Of a stretch of 64,000 nucleotides of DNA, positions 24,528 through 35,410 are shown in pieces (the first letter of the stretch is position 1; each line of letters starts with the position of its first letter). Source of the stretch: Cyrtodaria siliqua (lineage: Eukaryota > Mollusca > Bivalvia > Adapedonta > Hiatellidae); the NCBI GenBank assembly GCA_037043455.1, contig JAWPHD010011012.1, forward strand, positions 1 through 64,000. The letters run 5' to 3'. The notes below the pieces were generated by a model, which worked only from the letters and a program-made list of their open reading frames with translations, was not told the DNA's origin and did not search any database. The translations under genes were made by a program, and so were the position numbers.

Positions 24528-24660
24528 GCCACTCACGAACCCCTAGCACTGGCTTTGCGATGACAGGACAGATTGTGGACCCTAGGATGACGTCTACATA
24601 AATACTCAAAGGACCGTAGCGTTTGATGTTTGTCTTCATATTGTTTGTGTTCAGTAACAG
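24528..24660 (+). mobile_element. PLE-like stub
   Basis: Same stub as 14180-14310 (TGACAGGACAGATTGTGGAC, then GTAGCGTTTGATGTTTGTCT), sharing the same break point. The shared deletion is inherited, not independent. Confidence 0.75.
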
Positions 24661-24678
24661 CACGCACCGGTATTAACA

Positions 24679-24815
24679 ATTTATTATTACTTTTGCCTTC
24701 TTGTTTATCTGTTTGCGTGTTTGTTTCTGTGTGTTGTGGTTGACTGTCCTCCTTGAATGCTACTTTCCCTGTCCGATCTTTTTATATTTCTTGTGTGACG
24801 TCAATTTTACAACAC
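24679..24815 (+). mobile_element. Solo PLE-like 3' end, about 120-135 bp
   Basis: From TTATTATTACTTTTGCCTTC through GTTGTGGTTGACTGTCCTCC to TTCCCTGTCCGATCTTTTTA. RU copy 1 has instead a short AAGATGCGACATCACTTCCC at this point (14345), so the tail was inserted in copy 2 with loss of about 25 bp. Confidence 0.75.
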
Positions 24816-24894
24816 ACATAGCAACAGTGAAAGTTGGAACAGGTCCCGTGTGTTATTAAAAGTACACTAATATGCTTTAATTTTGTTGTTTATT

Positions 24895-25060
24895 GAACAC
24901 ATTAAAGACGCTGCTTTTAAACTTTCGCCTCTCACCGCTGCAGGTTCGAATTCCACTGGGAGCTCAACTAGTAAGTAAGAAAATGAAATGTTGATTCGTG
25001 CGGATGGCGGGAGGTATACACTGCTGGTTCTACACAAGGAAACCAACCTTCTATTCTTAT
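24895..25060 (+). mobile_element. S1 SINE, 3'-shortened
   Basis: Head with a good B box GGTTCGAATTCC (about 24944) and CACTGGGAGCTCAAC; orthologous within RU to 14448-14690 but lacking most of the 3' part after TACACAAGGAAACC. Confidence 0.7.
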
Positions 25061-25469
25061 AAACAGAAGCATAGCTCAGTCAATATTGTTTGCAATATTG
25101 TTTACTGGCTTTTCGTTCATTTGTATTTATCGCTGGACTGGTGCACTTAACACGTTTTAATCCTGCCAATCTTAAAAAAAAACACTCTCACTGAGCTGTG
25201 TTTTACATCACGCCCAGATAATCTCTATAATCTCTAGATAATCTCTAGATAATCCAAACACAGCAACTGACGAATGCATACCGCGTAACAATAAAACATC
25301 TTCGATCCATGATGCAATGTTGGCAACAGAAAAGTATACACGTTATAACAGAACACTTCAGTTGTAAAATATATCTCCCGGGAAGCAATATGCGTAACAA
25401 GTTATAGTTATGCAAAATGTAAATTTCATAAATGAGTCCATTATATTCATAGTGTCACGTTATTGTTTA

Positions 25470-25790
25470 AATCTTATTTGTTTTTATATTCATATATACA
25501 TGATCATCTTTGTGTTATACTTATATTGCCTATTAATGCTGACTTTTTTGTTGGAGAATATAACCTGGCGTGGTTATCTTTATTTACAATGTCCCGTTTT
25601 TTGGTAAATAGTGAGATTTGGTGCACCCTGAACCCTGGTTTAAACCCCAAGCGGCCTTTTTTGCCACTGACCGTTCCAGGGCGGTTGCCTTATGTTCAAC
25701 CATTTTATGTTTGTGATGTCATATCTTGCCTTTTATACATCTTTGTAATTTTTTTCTTTACGCGTTTTGGTTGACTGTGGTCCTTTTAGA
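25470..25790 (+). mobile_element. PLE-like 3' tail copy
   Basis: RU-copy-2 counterpart of 15100-15475, with GGTGCACCCTGAACCCTGGT and GACCGTTCCAGGGCGGTTGC. It breaks off at GGTTGACTGTGGTCCTT before the terminal TTCGAC segment, so the right border of RU copy 2 is here. Confidence 0.8.
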
Positions 25791-27204
25791 TGTATACGTT
25801 TTTTTCTGTGTTTCTATCGCTAAATCACTGGAAGTAAGACAGAAAAAAACGTAGAAAGCTAAATTCGATAATTGAGGAATCTTGGAAAGAAAGACAGTTC
25901 ATTTAATCGGAAGAAAACCGCTGTTAAACAAACTTAGAAACTTCCAACAAAGTTATTAGGTTAAATGCGCACAGATGTGCTTGCATTGTCGTAATTAATT
26001 ATCAGTGATAGGCGAAAAACAAGAAGGAAATCACTTGCTTTCTGGTTTTAGTAAATGGCTTTTGATGACTGATATGCACGGGCGGGGTTGATCCTTACAC
26101 AACTTGATTAAACAATAGTTTTGACCTTTTACCAGTGCTTTATGTTTTCAAAACAGTGCCAACAGTGAATAGAACTAACTTACACTGAACAAAATTCCTA
26201 ATTACTCTCTTTTGTATCTTAACTAATTTTCTTATTTTAAAGATATTTTAGAATAGATATGTGATAAGTATTTTGTTTTGATCCATAGTTTGTAAAACAT
26301 TTATTTTTTGTTTAAATTGTTACATCTTTTAAGAGTTACCCTCCCTTTATATGAAAACATGCAATGTGCTGATAAAACACATAACATGAGTCAAAGATTG
26401 CTTAAAGATATAAAATTCTTAAAATTGGTATGAAATAATAGAAAAAAACATAAAAAATTGACCCATTTATCGCAGATTCTCCTTCTGTAAAAAAAATGAA
26501 ATATAGAAAATCTTAAACTACCTCCCTTTAAATTGAATATTGTTTGAAATTCAAGTAACTGTAATTCAGCGTTAACATTAAATATTTCGAAAATGTATTT
26601 TGCAAACGCATTTGTTGTGGTAATGCTAGTAAAACATGATGTCAAAATAATTTTAACTGACATATTTTAGAATTAGGAACATCGAAAGCTTCACTAATTC
26701 TAAGTTATTAATAAAATCCTATATACCCATTTGTATAAGTGTTATAACTTATTTCTAAGAAAACACATTGACTTAAAAGTTTTAAAATATCTTCATGGAA
26801 TCAGAGCAGACGATTTACACTCATTATTTTGCAGTTTAACCGTATCTTTAGTATAGTTCAAAATACGCAAAACAATGAGAATATTATTGACGTATTCTAA
26901 GGTAGGTACTTAGCAATTTGGTTTAGTGTATATAACTTGATGTAGAAGAGTATTGTAATACTCCTTACTCTATGAGCATTACACGTGTACTAGTGGTAAA
27001 TAACACAAACGGATTACTTGGCATCGTGTTTTCAATACTTTTTATTATACATCAAATTATTTCCACTTATAAATATTCATACTGAATTAAGTAATTCTAT
27101 AAAAAATAACTCTTATGAAATCTGTATGATTTAGTGGTATTGCGTCAAAATCGATCACTGAACATATTTGCTTTAATTTTATTTAGCATATATATATACA
27201 ACTC
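25791..27204. other. AT-rich stretch without recognised features
   Basis: No gene, repeat array or transposon signature found by eye. The minus-strand frame 26391-26663 is low-complexity Phe/Ile-rich and not convincing. Confidence 0.5.
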
Positions 27205-28065
27205 ATGTGTGTGTCCAATCTTGTCTTGTCGTGCCTTGAACGATATATGCTCTTGTGCTCTGGTTCTGCCAAGTCTTTGATTACTATTTACGCTTAAATA
27301 TATGATAATCCTTATGGGCTACCTATGTTATCTATAAATGCCTAGTGTATTAAAAAGATATAGCCTGGCGGCAATTTCCTTATTTACACAGTGCTGTATA
27401 ATTGGGACGACACTAGGGTAAAATGGGGTTTGCTGCACTCTTGAGTCCTAAAACTCACAATAGTCTTTTTTTCCACTTACCGTTCAACATGGCACCGCGG
27501 TTGTCCACTTACCGTTCCAACATGGTACATGGGTTGTCAACTTACCGTTCCAACATGGTACCGCTGTTGTCAACTTACCGTTCCAACATGGTACCGTGGT
27601 TGTCCACTTACCGTTCCAACATGGTACAGCGGCTGTCAACTTACCGTTCCAACATAGTATCGCGGTTGTCAACTTACCGTTCCACTATGGTACCGCGGTT
27701 GTCCATTTACCGTTCCACTATGGTACCGCGGTTGTCAACTTACCGTTCCAACATGGTACCGCTGTTGTCAACTTACCGTTCCAACATAGTACCGCGGTTG
27801 TCAACTTACCGTTCCAACATGGTACCGCGGTTGTCAACTTACCGTTCCAACATGGTACCGCGGTTGTCAACTTACCGTTCCAACATGGTACCGCGGTTGT
27901 CAACTTACCGTTCCAACATAGTACCGCAGTTGTCAGCACTTTTATGTTTGTGATGTCGCGTACTTTGTTTCAGTTTAACCTTGCTGTTGTTGTTTGTTTT
28001 AAATGCGTGTTTTTGGATGAGTTAGTTCTGTAAATGCTACATTTCCTGTTCGACTTTGGTAGATA
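27205..28065 (+). mobile_element. PLE-like tail with an internal 33-bp expansion
   Basis: Starts with AATCTTGTCTTGTCGTGCCT and GGTTCTGCCAAGTC, continues with TTATTTACACAGTGCTGTAT and a degenerate GTGCACC region, and ends with TTTTATGTTTGTGATGTCGC and GCTACATTTCCTGTTCGACTT. The segment that should read once as CACTGACCGTTCC-AAGGCGGTAG is replaced by the array described next. Confidence 0.8.
27483..27935 (+). repeat. 33-bp tandem array, about 13.5 units
   Basis: Unit: TTACCGTTCCAACATGGTAC followed by CGCGGTTGTCAAC. Because 33 is a multiple of three, long frames open on both strands (an 11-residue LSTYRSNMVPR repeat on plus). They are by-products of periodicity, not genes. Confidence 0.93.
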
Positions 28066-28439
28066 TTATGGGTAATTGATTTGTTTGAACTTGTCTAAAA
28101 TTTAAGAAATTAAATAAAAAATGTTGTTTTGATTGACAACGATCTCAGGGGCCATTTTTATATGAAATGTGCACGGGTGTTTTGCAAAATAACTATATTT
28201 CAACAATGTAATGGAACAACAGACCATATCCTGAACTTTTTAGAAGTGATTTTAAAGTAGTTAGGACGAAACAAGACAATGACTGGCTTACTACTACCCG
28301 ATTAAACCTCGACACTTTAACATATTTTAAGAAAAATGTTGTGTTACATTTTATTATTTTGAAGACTTCAAAAAAAATTTCATTTTGTTATTTTTTCAAA
28401 GTTTCACTGAACTAATTTGAAAAGTTTTTTTTTTCTATT

Positions 28440-28812
28440 TTGGAGCACGTGAACAGAACAGTAGTAAAAGTAGATATACAAGTCGAACAGGAAATGTAAC
28501 AGTCAAGGACCACAGTCAACCAAAAACATGCAAAGAAAAACAATATTACAAAGATGAATAAAGGACAAGGTATGCCAACACAAGCACATAGGGCTACCGC
28601 CTTGGAATGATCAGTGGGGGAAAAGATCGCATAGGGATTAAACCAGGTTCTAGTGTGCACCAAACCTCACTATTTTCATATTTTCGTCCCAATAAAACGG
28701 GACAGTGTAAATAAACATATTCCCGCTAGGTTATATTATCTAACAAACAAGGCAGCATTAATAGGCAATATAAGTATAACACATATATCATCACATGTAT
28801 ATAAAAACAAAT
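28440..28812 (-). mobile_element. PLE-like 3' tail copy
   Basis: Inverted counterpart of 15100-15475 including the outer flank (CTATTTTGGAGCACGTGAAC). Signature words AAGTCGAACAGGAAATGTAA, GGGCTACCGCCTTGGAATG, GTGCACCAAACCTCAC and AAAACGGGACAGTGTAAATA are all present. Confidence 0.85.
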
Positions 28813-29433
28813 AAGTGTTGAACTATACCGTGGCAATATGCATAGAACGGACTTATTCAGGAAATTTACATTCTGCATAACTAAAAATGCAATCTAACTT
28901 GCTATGCAGATCTCATTTCCGGAGATATATTCTTACAAGTGAAGTGTTATTACTTGTATACGTTTTTGTTGCCAACATTGCATCATGGATCGAAGCTGTT
29001 TTATTGTTATTACGGGGTATGCATTCGTCAGTTGCTGTGTTTGGACATATAGATGATCATGTATTTATGAATATAAAAACAAATAAAATTTAAACAACAC
29101 CGTGACAATATGAATATAATGTAAACATTTATAAAATTTATATTTTGCATAACTAAAACTGCATTCTAACTTGTTACGCATATCGTTTTCCGGGAGATAT
29201 ATTTTACAACTGAAGTGTTCTGTTATAACGTGTATACTTTTCTGTTGCCAACATTATATCATGGATCGAAGCTGTTTTATTGTTACGCCGTATGCATTCG
29301 TCAGTTGCTGTGTTTGGATTATCTAGAGATTATCTGGGCGTGATGTAAAACACAGCTCAGTGAGAGTGCTTTTTTGAAGACTGGCAGGATTAAAACGTGT
29401 TAACTGGACCATAAACCAGCTCAGCGATAATAT

Positions 29434-29578
29434 ATAAATATCACATCCCATGGAGGGTGATAGAACATATTGTCAACCCGAGATTGGTAATGTCCACCGA
29501 GGCTTTAGCCGAGGTGGACATTACCACATCGAGGGTTGACAATATGTTCTATCACCCTCCATGGGATGTGATATTTAT
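29434..29578. repeat. Foldback palindrome, arms about 65-70 bp
   Basis: Left arm ATAAATATCACATCCCATGG... pairs with the right arm ...CCATGGGATGTGATATTTAT; centre near 29506 around GAGGCTTTAGCCGAGG. Pairing is near-perfect apart from a few bases near GAGATTGG/CACATCG. No counterpart is seen in RU copy 1. Confidence 0.9.
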
Positions 29579-29668
29579 TTTATTATACCAAACATCAAAA
29601 TTCATTTAATCAGCAATTATTTTTTATTAACAACAATAAAGAACTTGAAACAAATTTTCAAGATTTAA

Positions 29669-29813
29669 TGTTTCATGCCATGAAACATTACCATGAAAAA
29701 TTACCAATTGTTGACTGATCGGTAATGCACGAGATAATGATCGGTATGCACGAGATAATGTTTCATGCCATGAAACATTACCATGAAACATTACCAATTG
29801 TTGACTGATCGGG
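29669..29813 (+). repeat. Direct duplication of about 54 bp
   Basis: TTTCATGCCATGAAACATTA and ACCAATTGTTGACTGATCGG occur at about 29669-29723 and again at 29759-29813, with a short GCACGAGATAATG repeat between. Each copy contains the small palindrome TTTCATGCCATGAAA. Confidence 0.8.
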
Positions 29814-29989
29814 AATGGGGAAATTACATAGAGAATTTTGAGTGAGGTATAATAAATACAAATGAACGAAAAGCCCTCAATATAATGCAGCGATTTTCTA
29901 ACAGTATTGGCTGATCTACTCTTCTCGTTGTAATAACAGTAGTTGGTTGGATGAATTGGGTTTTACGTAATTTCAACACCTTTTTGGCT

Positions 29990-30240
29990 ATATGATGCTC
30001 GATTGTTTCGTGGTGGAGGCAGACTACCCCTTTTTGTAGGGTAGAATCACTACTACATATCTCCCGTCATCCGTAAGAATAGACACTTCCTCTACTACAA
30101 GTCGATCGCCCTCTTATTCCTGGAGAACCGGTACTGTATATCTCCCGCCATTCGTAAGAATACACACTATTTTTCACTAACACTTTGAGCTCCGAGTAGG
30201 ATTCGAACCCGCAGCTGTGAGAAAGCAGCGTCTTTATTAG
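29990..30240 (-). mobile_element. S1 SINE
   Basis: Minus strand: GGATTCGAACCCGCAGCTGT-type head near 30190-30210 (reverse of a GGTTCGAATCC B box), then ACTTGTAG and a GGGAGATATGTAG-type body. An internal duplication of the body occurs (CTCCCGTCATCCGTAAGAAT at 30061, CTCCCGCCATTCGTAAGAAT at 30141). Confidence 0.65.
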
Positions 30241-30624
30241 GTATATTGAGCAATATAGCATATTAGTGTACTTTTAATAACAAACGCTACCTTTTCCCAC
30301 GTTCACTGTTGCTAGGTGTGTTGCTACGGGAAGTGATGTCGCATCTTGTTTAATACCGATACACATGCATTGAAGTGATGTTTGTTACACGCGCCTTATT
30401 TGCAAATATACAATGCGGATTCAGATCAAACACTTACACCTGATGTTAATGACAGAGCAATTAAATAGGATAAAAGCAGCGCTTGAAGAATAAACTGGAG
30501 TGATCATTTACTACGGAGTGACGTCTGTGTCAACGTATCATTTGCGAGCTCTTGCTTTTAGAGCAACGCATTTAGTTATATGCTCGTTTCAAAGATACGG
30601 AGGCCTGGACGTGACATTCAGATA

Positions 30625-31750
30625 AACAAAGTAGGTATAAAAGTCGAACAGGAAATATAACTTTCATAGAAGACAGCCAACCATGAACACGCATTTAAAA
30701 CAAACAACAATTACAGTGTTAATAAGAAGCAAGGCACGCGACACCACAAACACAAACAGGTAGAGCTACCACCTTGGAACGGTCAGTGGCAAAGAGGCTG
30801 TTGATGGTTTAAACCAGACTCTAGGGTGCACCAAACCTCATTGTTACCTATTGTCATCCCAACGGGACAGTGTAAACAAGGGACAGAGTAAATAAGGGAC
30901 AGTGTAAACAAGGGACAGAGTAAATAAGGGACAGTGTAAACAAGGGACAGTGTAAACAAGGGACAGAGTAAATAAGGGACAGTGTAAACAAGGGACAGTG
31001 TAAATAAGGGACAGTGTAAACAAGGGACAGTGTAAATAAGGGACAGTGTAAACAAGGGACAGTGTAAATAAGGGACAGTGTAAACAAGGGACAGTGTAAA
31101 TAAGGGACAGTGTAAATAAGGGACAGTGTAAATAAGGGACAGTGTAAATAAGGGACAGTGTAAATAAGGGACAGTGTAAATAAGGGACAGTGTAAACAAG
31201 GGACAGTGTAAACAAGGGACAGTGTAAATAAGGGACAGTGTAAACAAGGGACAGTGTAAATAAGGGACAGTGTAAATAAGGGACAGTGTAAACAAGGGAC
31301 AGTGTAAATAAGGGACAGTGTAAATAAGGGACAGAGTAAACAAGGGACAGTGTAAATAAGGGACAGTGTAAATAAGGGACAGTGTAAATAAGGGACAGTG
31401 TAAATAAGGGACAGTGTAAATAAGGGACAGTGTAAATAAGGGACAGTGTAAATAAAGAATTCAGCGCCAGGTTATATTCTCTGAAAAAAACAGGGCAGCA
31501 TTTATAGGTAATTTAAGTATAATACATAGATGATCATGTATATATGAATATAAAAACAAAAGGAAAATTCCAAAAAGGCCACAATGCAAGTACCAAGTGG
31601 CATGGCATAAACCACAGCAACCTGAAAACAATTCATGAACGGTACGACAAGACAAGATTTAAGACAACAATCAATCGCAACCGTCCTTTGAATATTTAGG
31701 TATAGCTTCTTCATAGGGTCCATAAATGCCCTGTCTTTGCATAACCAACG
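30625..31750 (-). mobile_element. PLE-like tail with an internal 16-bp expansion
   Basis: Minus strand: coding end ATGGACCCTATGAAG near 31705-31730, tail words, a 590-bp array where one TTTACACTGTCCC segment should be, then GGTGCACCCTAGAGTCTGGT and the terminal CCTGTTCGACTTTTATACC at about 30635. It occupies the same site as the stubs in RU copies 1 and 2. Confidence 0.85.
30866..31455 (-). repeat. 16-bp tandem array, about 37 units
   Basis: Plus-strand unit GGGACAGTGTAAATAA with variants AAACAA and AGAGTAAA. In unexpanded tails this word occurs once (for example 38690-38710, 39320-39337). Three frames stay open on minus because 3x16 bp closes the frame. Confidence 0.95.
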
Positions 31751-32599
31751 AGGAAAGCCGATGTTAGGGTTTCGTGTGTGGCGTACATGAGTAAATGAAT
31801 TTGTTTTATCTTTTTTACACTATGTAGTGCTATGATACATGTTTCTGAACCTTTTTCTAAATATTGTAACCATGATTTTGGTCATAGTTAATTGCTTATT
31901 TTAATTTAGAAAGTAGGTCGCGTGTTGATTTAAAATACAAGATAAAAATTATCATTCCATACTTTGCATTGCAAACTACTACCTTTCTGATGTTGATAAC
32001 TCTCTTTCATCTCCGTCATTATCTACTTGAAAGGTTGTGCCTTATTGTGTTAAGTGCATACGCAGAAGACCAGGCTCTTACATCGTTGTGGCACTTAACA
32101 ATAGATATGCTCAAAAACATTATATCCTTCAGATTATAACTGTTAGTGTTGGTAAAGTACTACTTAATGGTGTACTATCTTCCGCCGGTAATGTGTAATT
32201 CGCCGGAAGTAAGCACATGCAGATAACCGGAGAGCGCATTAATTTATTTTGACAATAATGGCGTCTTTCAAGATTACGGCAAGTGTTGGTATATATTAAA
32301 AGCAAAGAACCGCACTTTAACTCAAGTACACAGAGGCTTTAAAGATAAGACGGATTTGACATAAAATATAAATTACTTCTCAGTGGGGCTGCTCAGAAAT
32401 GAAAATAAAACAGTCTACAGACAATTGCCTTTGATTGATATCAAACTATACACACTAGGCTTGTTTCTAGGTTAAGTACTCTTTTCCCAAAAAAAACCCG
32501 ACATTTTATCTTGATTATCGTAGAAAAGATGATGGCGATAAAATAAATAAACAAATATTGTTTGCAACAATTAGTGATGTTTTTCTAATTATTTTATTT

Positions 32600-32900
32600 C
32601 CTAACGGGTGCGAAAGGGATGACCTAATAGTGTATAGTCTATGATTCCTGCATATCCTCTAGCTTGTGTCATATTATTTGCCTTTCAAATCTAAAGTTTG
32701 CATGGCATTTTTTCTTATTGGATAATGAATTGTCGAGAAACATAAAAATCTAAATAAAACTATTTGCAAGACAATAAATAAAACTAAACGTTTTGAAAAA
32801 CGATCTGACTTAAAGGGAAGGCGCTATTTTAAGTAAAAAATAATTTAAAACATAGAGGGTAAATCGGGAATACTACTATGTAACATGCAGCAGTGATAGT
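32600..32900. other. Spacer within RU copy 3, nothing seen
   Basis: AT-rich stretch without recognisable coding or repeat signature. Confidence 0.4.
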
Positions 32901-32984
32901 TGAGAAGGTTTAAAATACGGTGTATTTACCCTCTCGGCCACGGTTTGTCAACAATCCTGTATATAGCTACGTTACAACGGGGGA

Positions 32985-33640
32985 TCTACTGGTTGCCCGT
33001 AAGCATAGAGCTACTCGTGGAGCTCTTTTTGAAGGGAGCTCTATGCGGGAAACAGGGTTTTTACTATTTCGCAAACTTGAACGGTGTAGGTCTATGCGAA
33101 CGGTAGGCATAGCCAAGCCGCATACAGCGCCAACACTGATAATGAAGGGTACACTCATTCCAGATATATTCAAATCGCTTTCGGTTTGGGTTATAAAACA
33201 CCAGTTTCGGAATTGTATCTACTATAAATAAGGAATCTCTGAAACTGCATACGAAATTGAAATAGATTTCGCGTTGTCCGTTCCTCATTCCGTCCGTCCG
33301 TCAGTCTATCTTATCAGTCCGTGGCCATAAGTATGTAACGGACGGCTGAATGTTTATGATGTTTTAACCAAATATGTATTCCAGATGTTGGATGTGTCCG
33401 AGCAAGTTTCGTCCAGATCGCCTGTTCACACGCAAATAATGGACTGAAATTCGGGTTTAAAAAGGGAGGTATATACGAAGCGAATGTCGATACCCACCAA
33501 ATCAGAGGTACATGCATTTCGGATAGAGCTTCTTTTTCAACACCCTATCGCATAGAGCTCCATGGAAAGTCTATGCGAAACACTCCTTCGCAAAGATCTC
33601 TATGCGGTTTGTAGCTCTATGCGGCCTAACAGGGGCCCAG
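32985..33640. mobile_element. Possible foldback/MITE-like unit with repeated GCATAGAGCT words
   Basis: The word CTCTATGCG or its reverse occurs about seven times, clustered near both ends (33003, 33039, 33092; 33551, 33570, 33599, 33617). Left GTAAGCATAGAGCTAC and right GTAGCTCTATGCGGC are inverted. The middle contains a CCGTCCGTCCGTCAGTC run. Borders are uncertain and no coding region is recognised. Confidence 0.5.
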
Positions 33641-33820
33641 TGGACATTACCATCGACTCTGAATCCGAAGACCACGGGCACGAACCTCATTGACGCCACT
33701 GGCTTACTGGTAAGACATTTCCCCTAGTCTGGTACGTCAGATGGGGGCATAACAGTGCGCCCCGTATATCAGAGTCCACACTTCGTACACGTTAAAGAAC
33801 CTTTGGAATCGTTTCGATAT

Positions 33821-35050
33821 AGAGCACGGTTGCCGGATTCCTATGTATCCTTACCCTCTCTCTGGAGTAGCTCTGAATAACGTAAACAATGTGTTGATGA
33901 GCTATTAAACAATTATTGTTAGACTGTGTTGCAATTATCAGAGCGCGTTTCAAACCTTTGCAAATAATGGTAACGGTTACTAGCTGAATCAAATATGATG
34001 TAAGCTGTGTTTTGGAATTGAGCGAGGCACTCGAGATAATCTAGTATAAGTGCGTGTGCTGTCAAACATTGTAAAACAGTGTATCCATATTGCGATCATT
34101 AAGAATTATCCCAATTACTCGCCCACCCCACACCACACACACCAAAATAATAATTATGGGACATATTTATGACTTAAGAAAATTTGCCTTTGGAAATTAC
34201 AACCAATAATACATTCTCCATGTTGCTGAGAAATGTATGTTTTCGCCAATTGTGTTGACAATTCCAATTCTGGTAAAAAACAACAACAACACATTATCCA
34301 TAAACAACCGCAATCTCAGCCTTAACGAAGTCTGCAATATTCACTTATTTGTCAATTTCCGGTCGATAACTCTTAATGCTTTTGTTAAACACATTCAATT
34401 TATTATTCTTTCAGTGCACACCCAGTGGAATATGTTTGCATATTAAGAGTAGAGCACGATTCCCGGATTCCTATGTATCGTTACCCTCTCTCTGGTGTAG
34501 CTTTGAATAACGTAAACAACGTGTTGATGAGCTGTTAAACAAGTCTTGTTAGACTGTGTTGCAATTATCAGAGCAAGTGTCAACATTCGCCAATTACAAA
34601 CAATGGTAACTGTTACTAGCTCAAACAAATAGGATCTGCGATGTAGTTTGGAATTGAATGAGCCACCCGAGTAAATCTAATACAAGCGTGTGTGTTGTCA
34701 AACATGGTAAAACATTCATTCGTTGTTGAGGTTATTTGATAGTATCCCAATTGCCCCCCAAACCCGCCCACCCCACCCATTCAACATATACGTCATGTTG
34801 CTGAGAAATGTTGTTTGCTTTTTTTTGTATTTTTGAGTATGTTTCAGACAATTACACTGAAGAATTTCAATTCTTGATGAGTATTCGTTTGCTAGAGCTG
34901 GTAATAAACAACACATTATCAATAAACAACCTCAGTCTCAGTCTTAACGAAGTCTGAAATATTCAATTATTTGTCAATTTCCGGTCGATAACTCTTAACA
35001 CTTTTGTTAGACACATTCAAATTATTTCTCTTTCACGCATCTTCACCTAT
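33821..35050 (-). repeat. Internal ~620-bp direct duplication in RU copy 3
   Basis: 33821-34440 and 34447-35050 both contain, in order, CCGGATTCCTATGTATC, CCCTCTCTCTGG, GTGTTGATGAGCT, GTTAGACTGTGTTGCAATTA, TTACTAGCT, and CAATTTCCGGTCGATAACTC. They have diverged and the second lacks some inner bases. Confidence 0.75.
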
Positions 35051-35289
35051 AAATGAGTTACTGAAAGCTGTAATGCTTGAAGAAAGGTACTCAGAATCCA
35101 AGAAATGTACATGTTATACTACTCCACATTCCAAGAAGAGTGGCTTCAATGGAAAACATTGGGAACTGACGCATGGAGAAAAATATCAGTGATACAAACA
35201 ATTTGCTTGTATTAACTACGGTATAATTTAACGTTCTCTGTTTAGCTTGAGATAAGGAAGAAATAATTAAAATATACTTCATGTAGCTT

Positions 35290-35410
35290 TTAAAATATAT
35301 ACAAGTAGATTTGAAAGTTGAACAGGAAATGTAGCATTCAAGGACCACAGTCAACCAAAAACACTTACAAAGATGAATAAAAGGCAAGGTATGACCGTAC
35401 AAACGTAAAA
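35290..35410 (-). mobile_element. Solo PLE-like 3' end
   Basis: About 120 bp: AAAGTTGAACAGGAAATGTA, GCATTCAAGGACCACAGTCA, GATGAATAAAAGGCAAGGTATG. Nothing of the tail beyond that. Confidence 0.8.

Larger units (their letters stand above)
17880..25790 (+). repeat. RU copy 2: composite non-coding dispersed repeat
   Basis: Same order of blocks as RU copy 1 but with its own insertions: 19066-20088, a MITE at 20529-20875, 21970-22655, the 44-bp array at 23680-24515 and a solo PLE tail at 24679-24815. It lacks the PLE of copy 1 at 10612-11638 and so supplies its empty site. Confidence 0.75.

Noticed and set aside
27423..28033. Long plus and minus frames with LSTYRSNMVPR or VPCWNGKLTTA repeats
   Set aside because: By-products of the 33-bp array inside a PLE tail.
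30783..31343. 186-codon minus frame FTLSLIYTVPYLHCPL repeat
   Set aside because: The 16-bp array closes the frame every 48 bp; all three minus frames are open.
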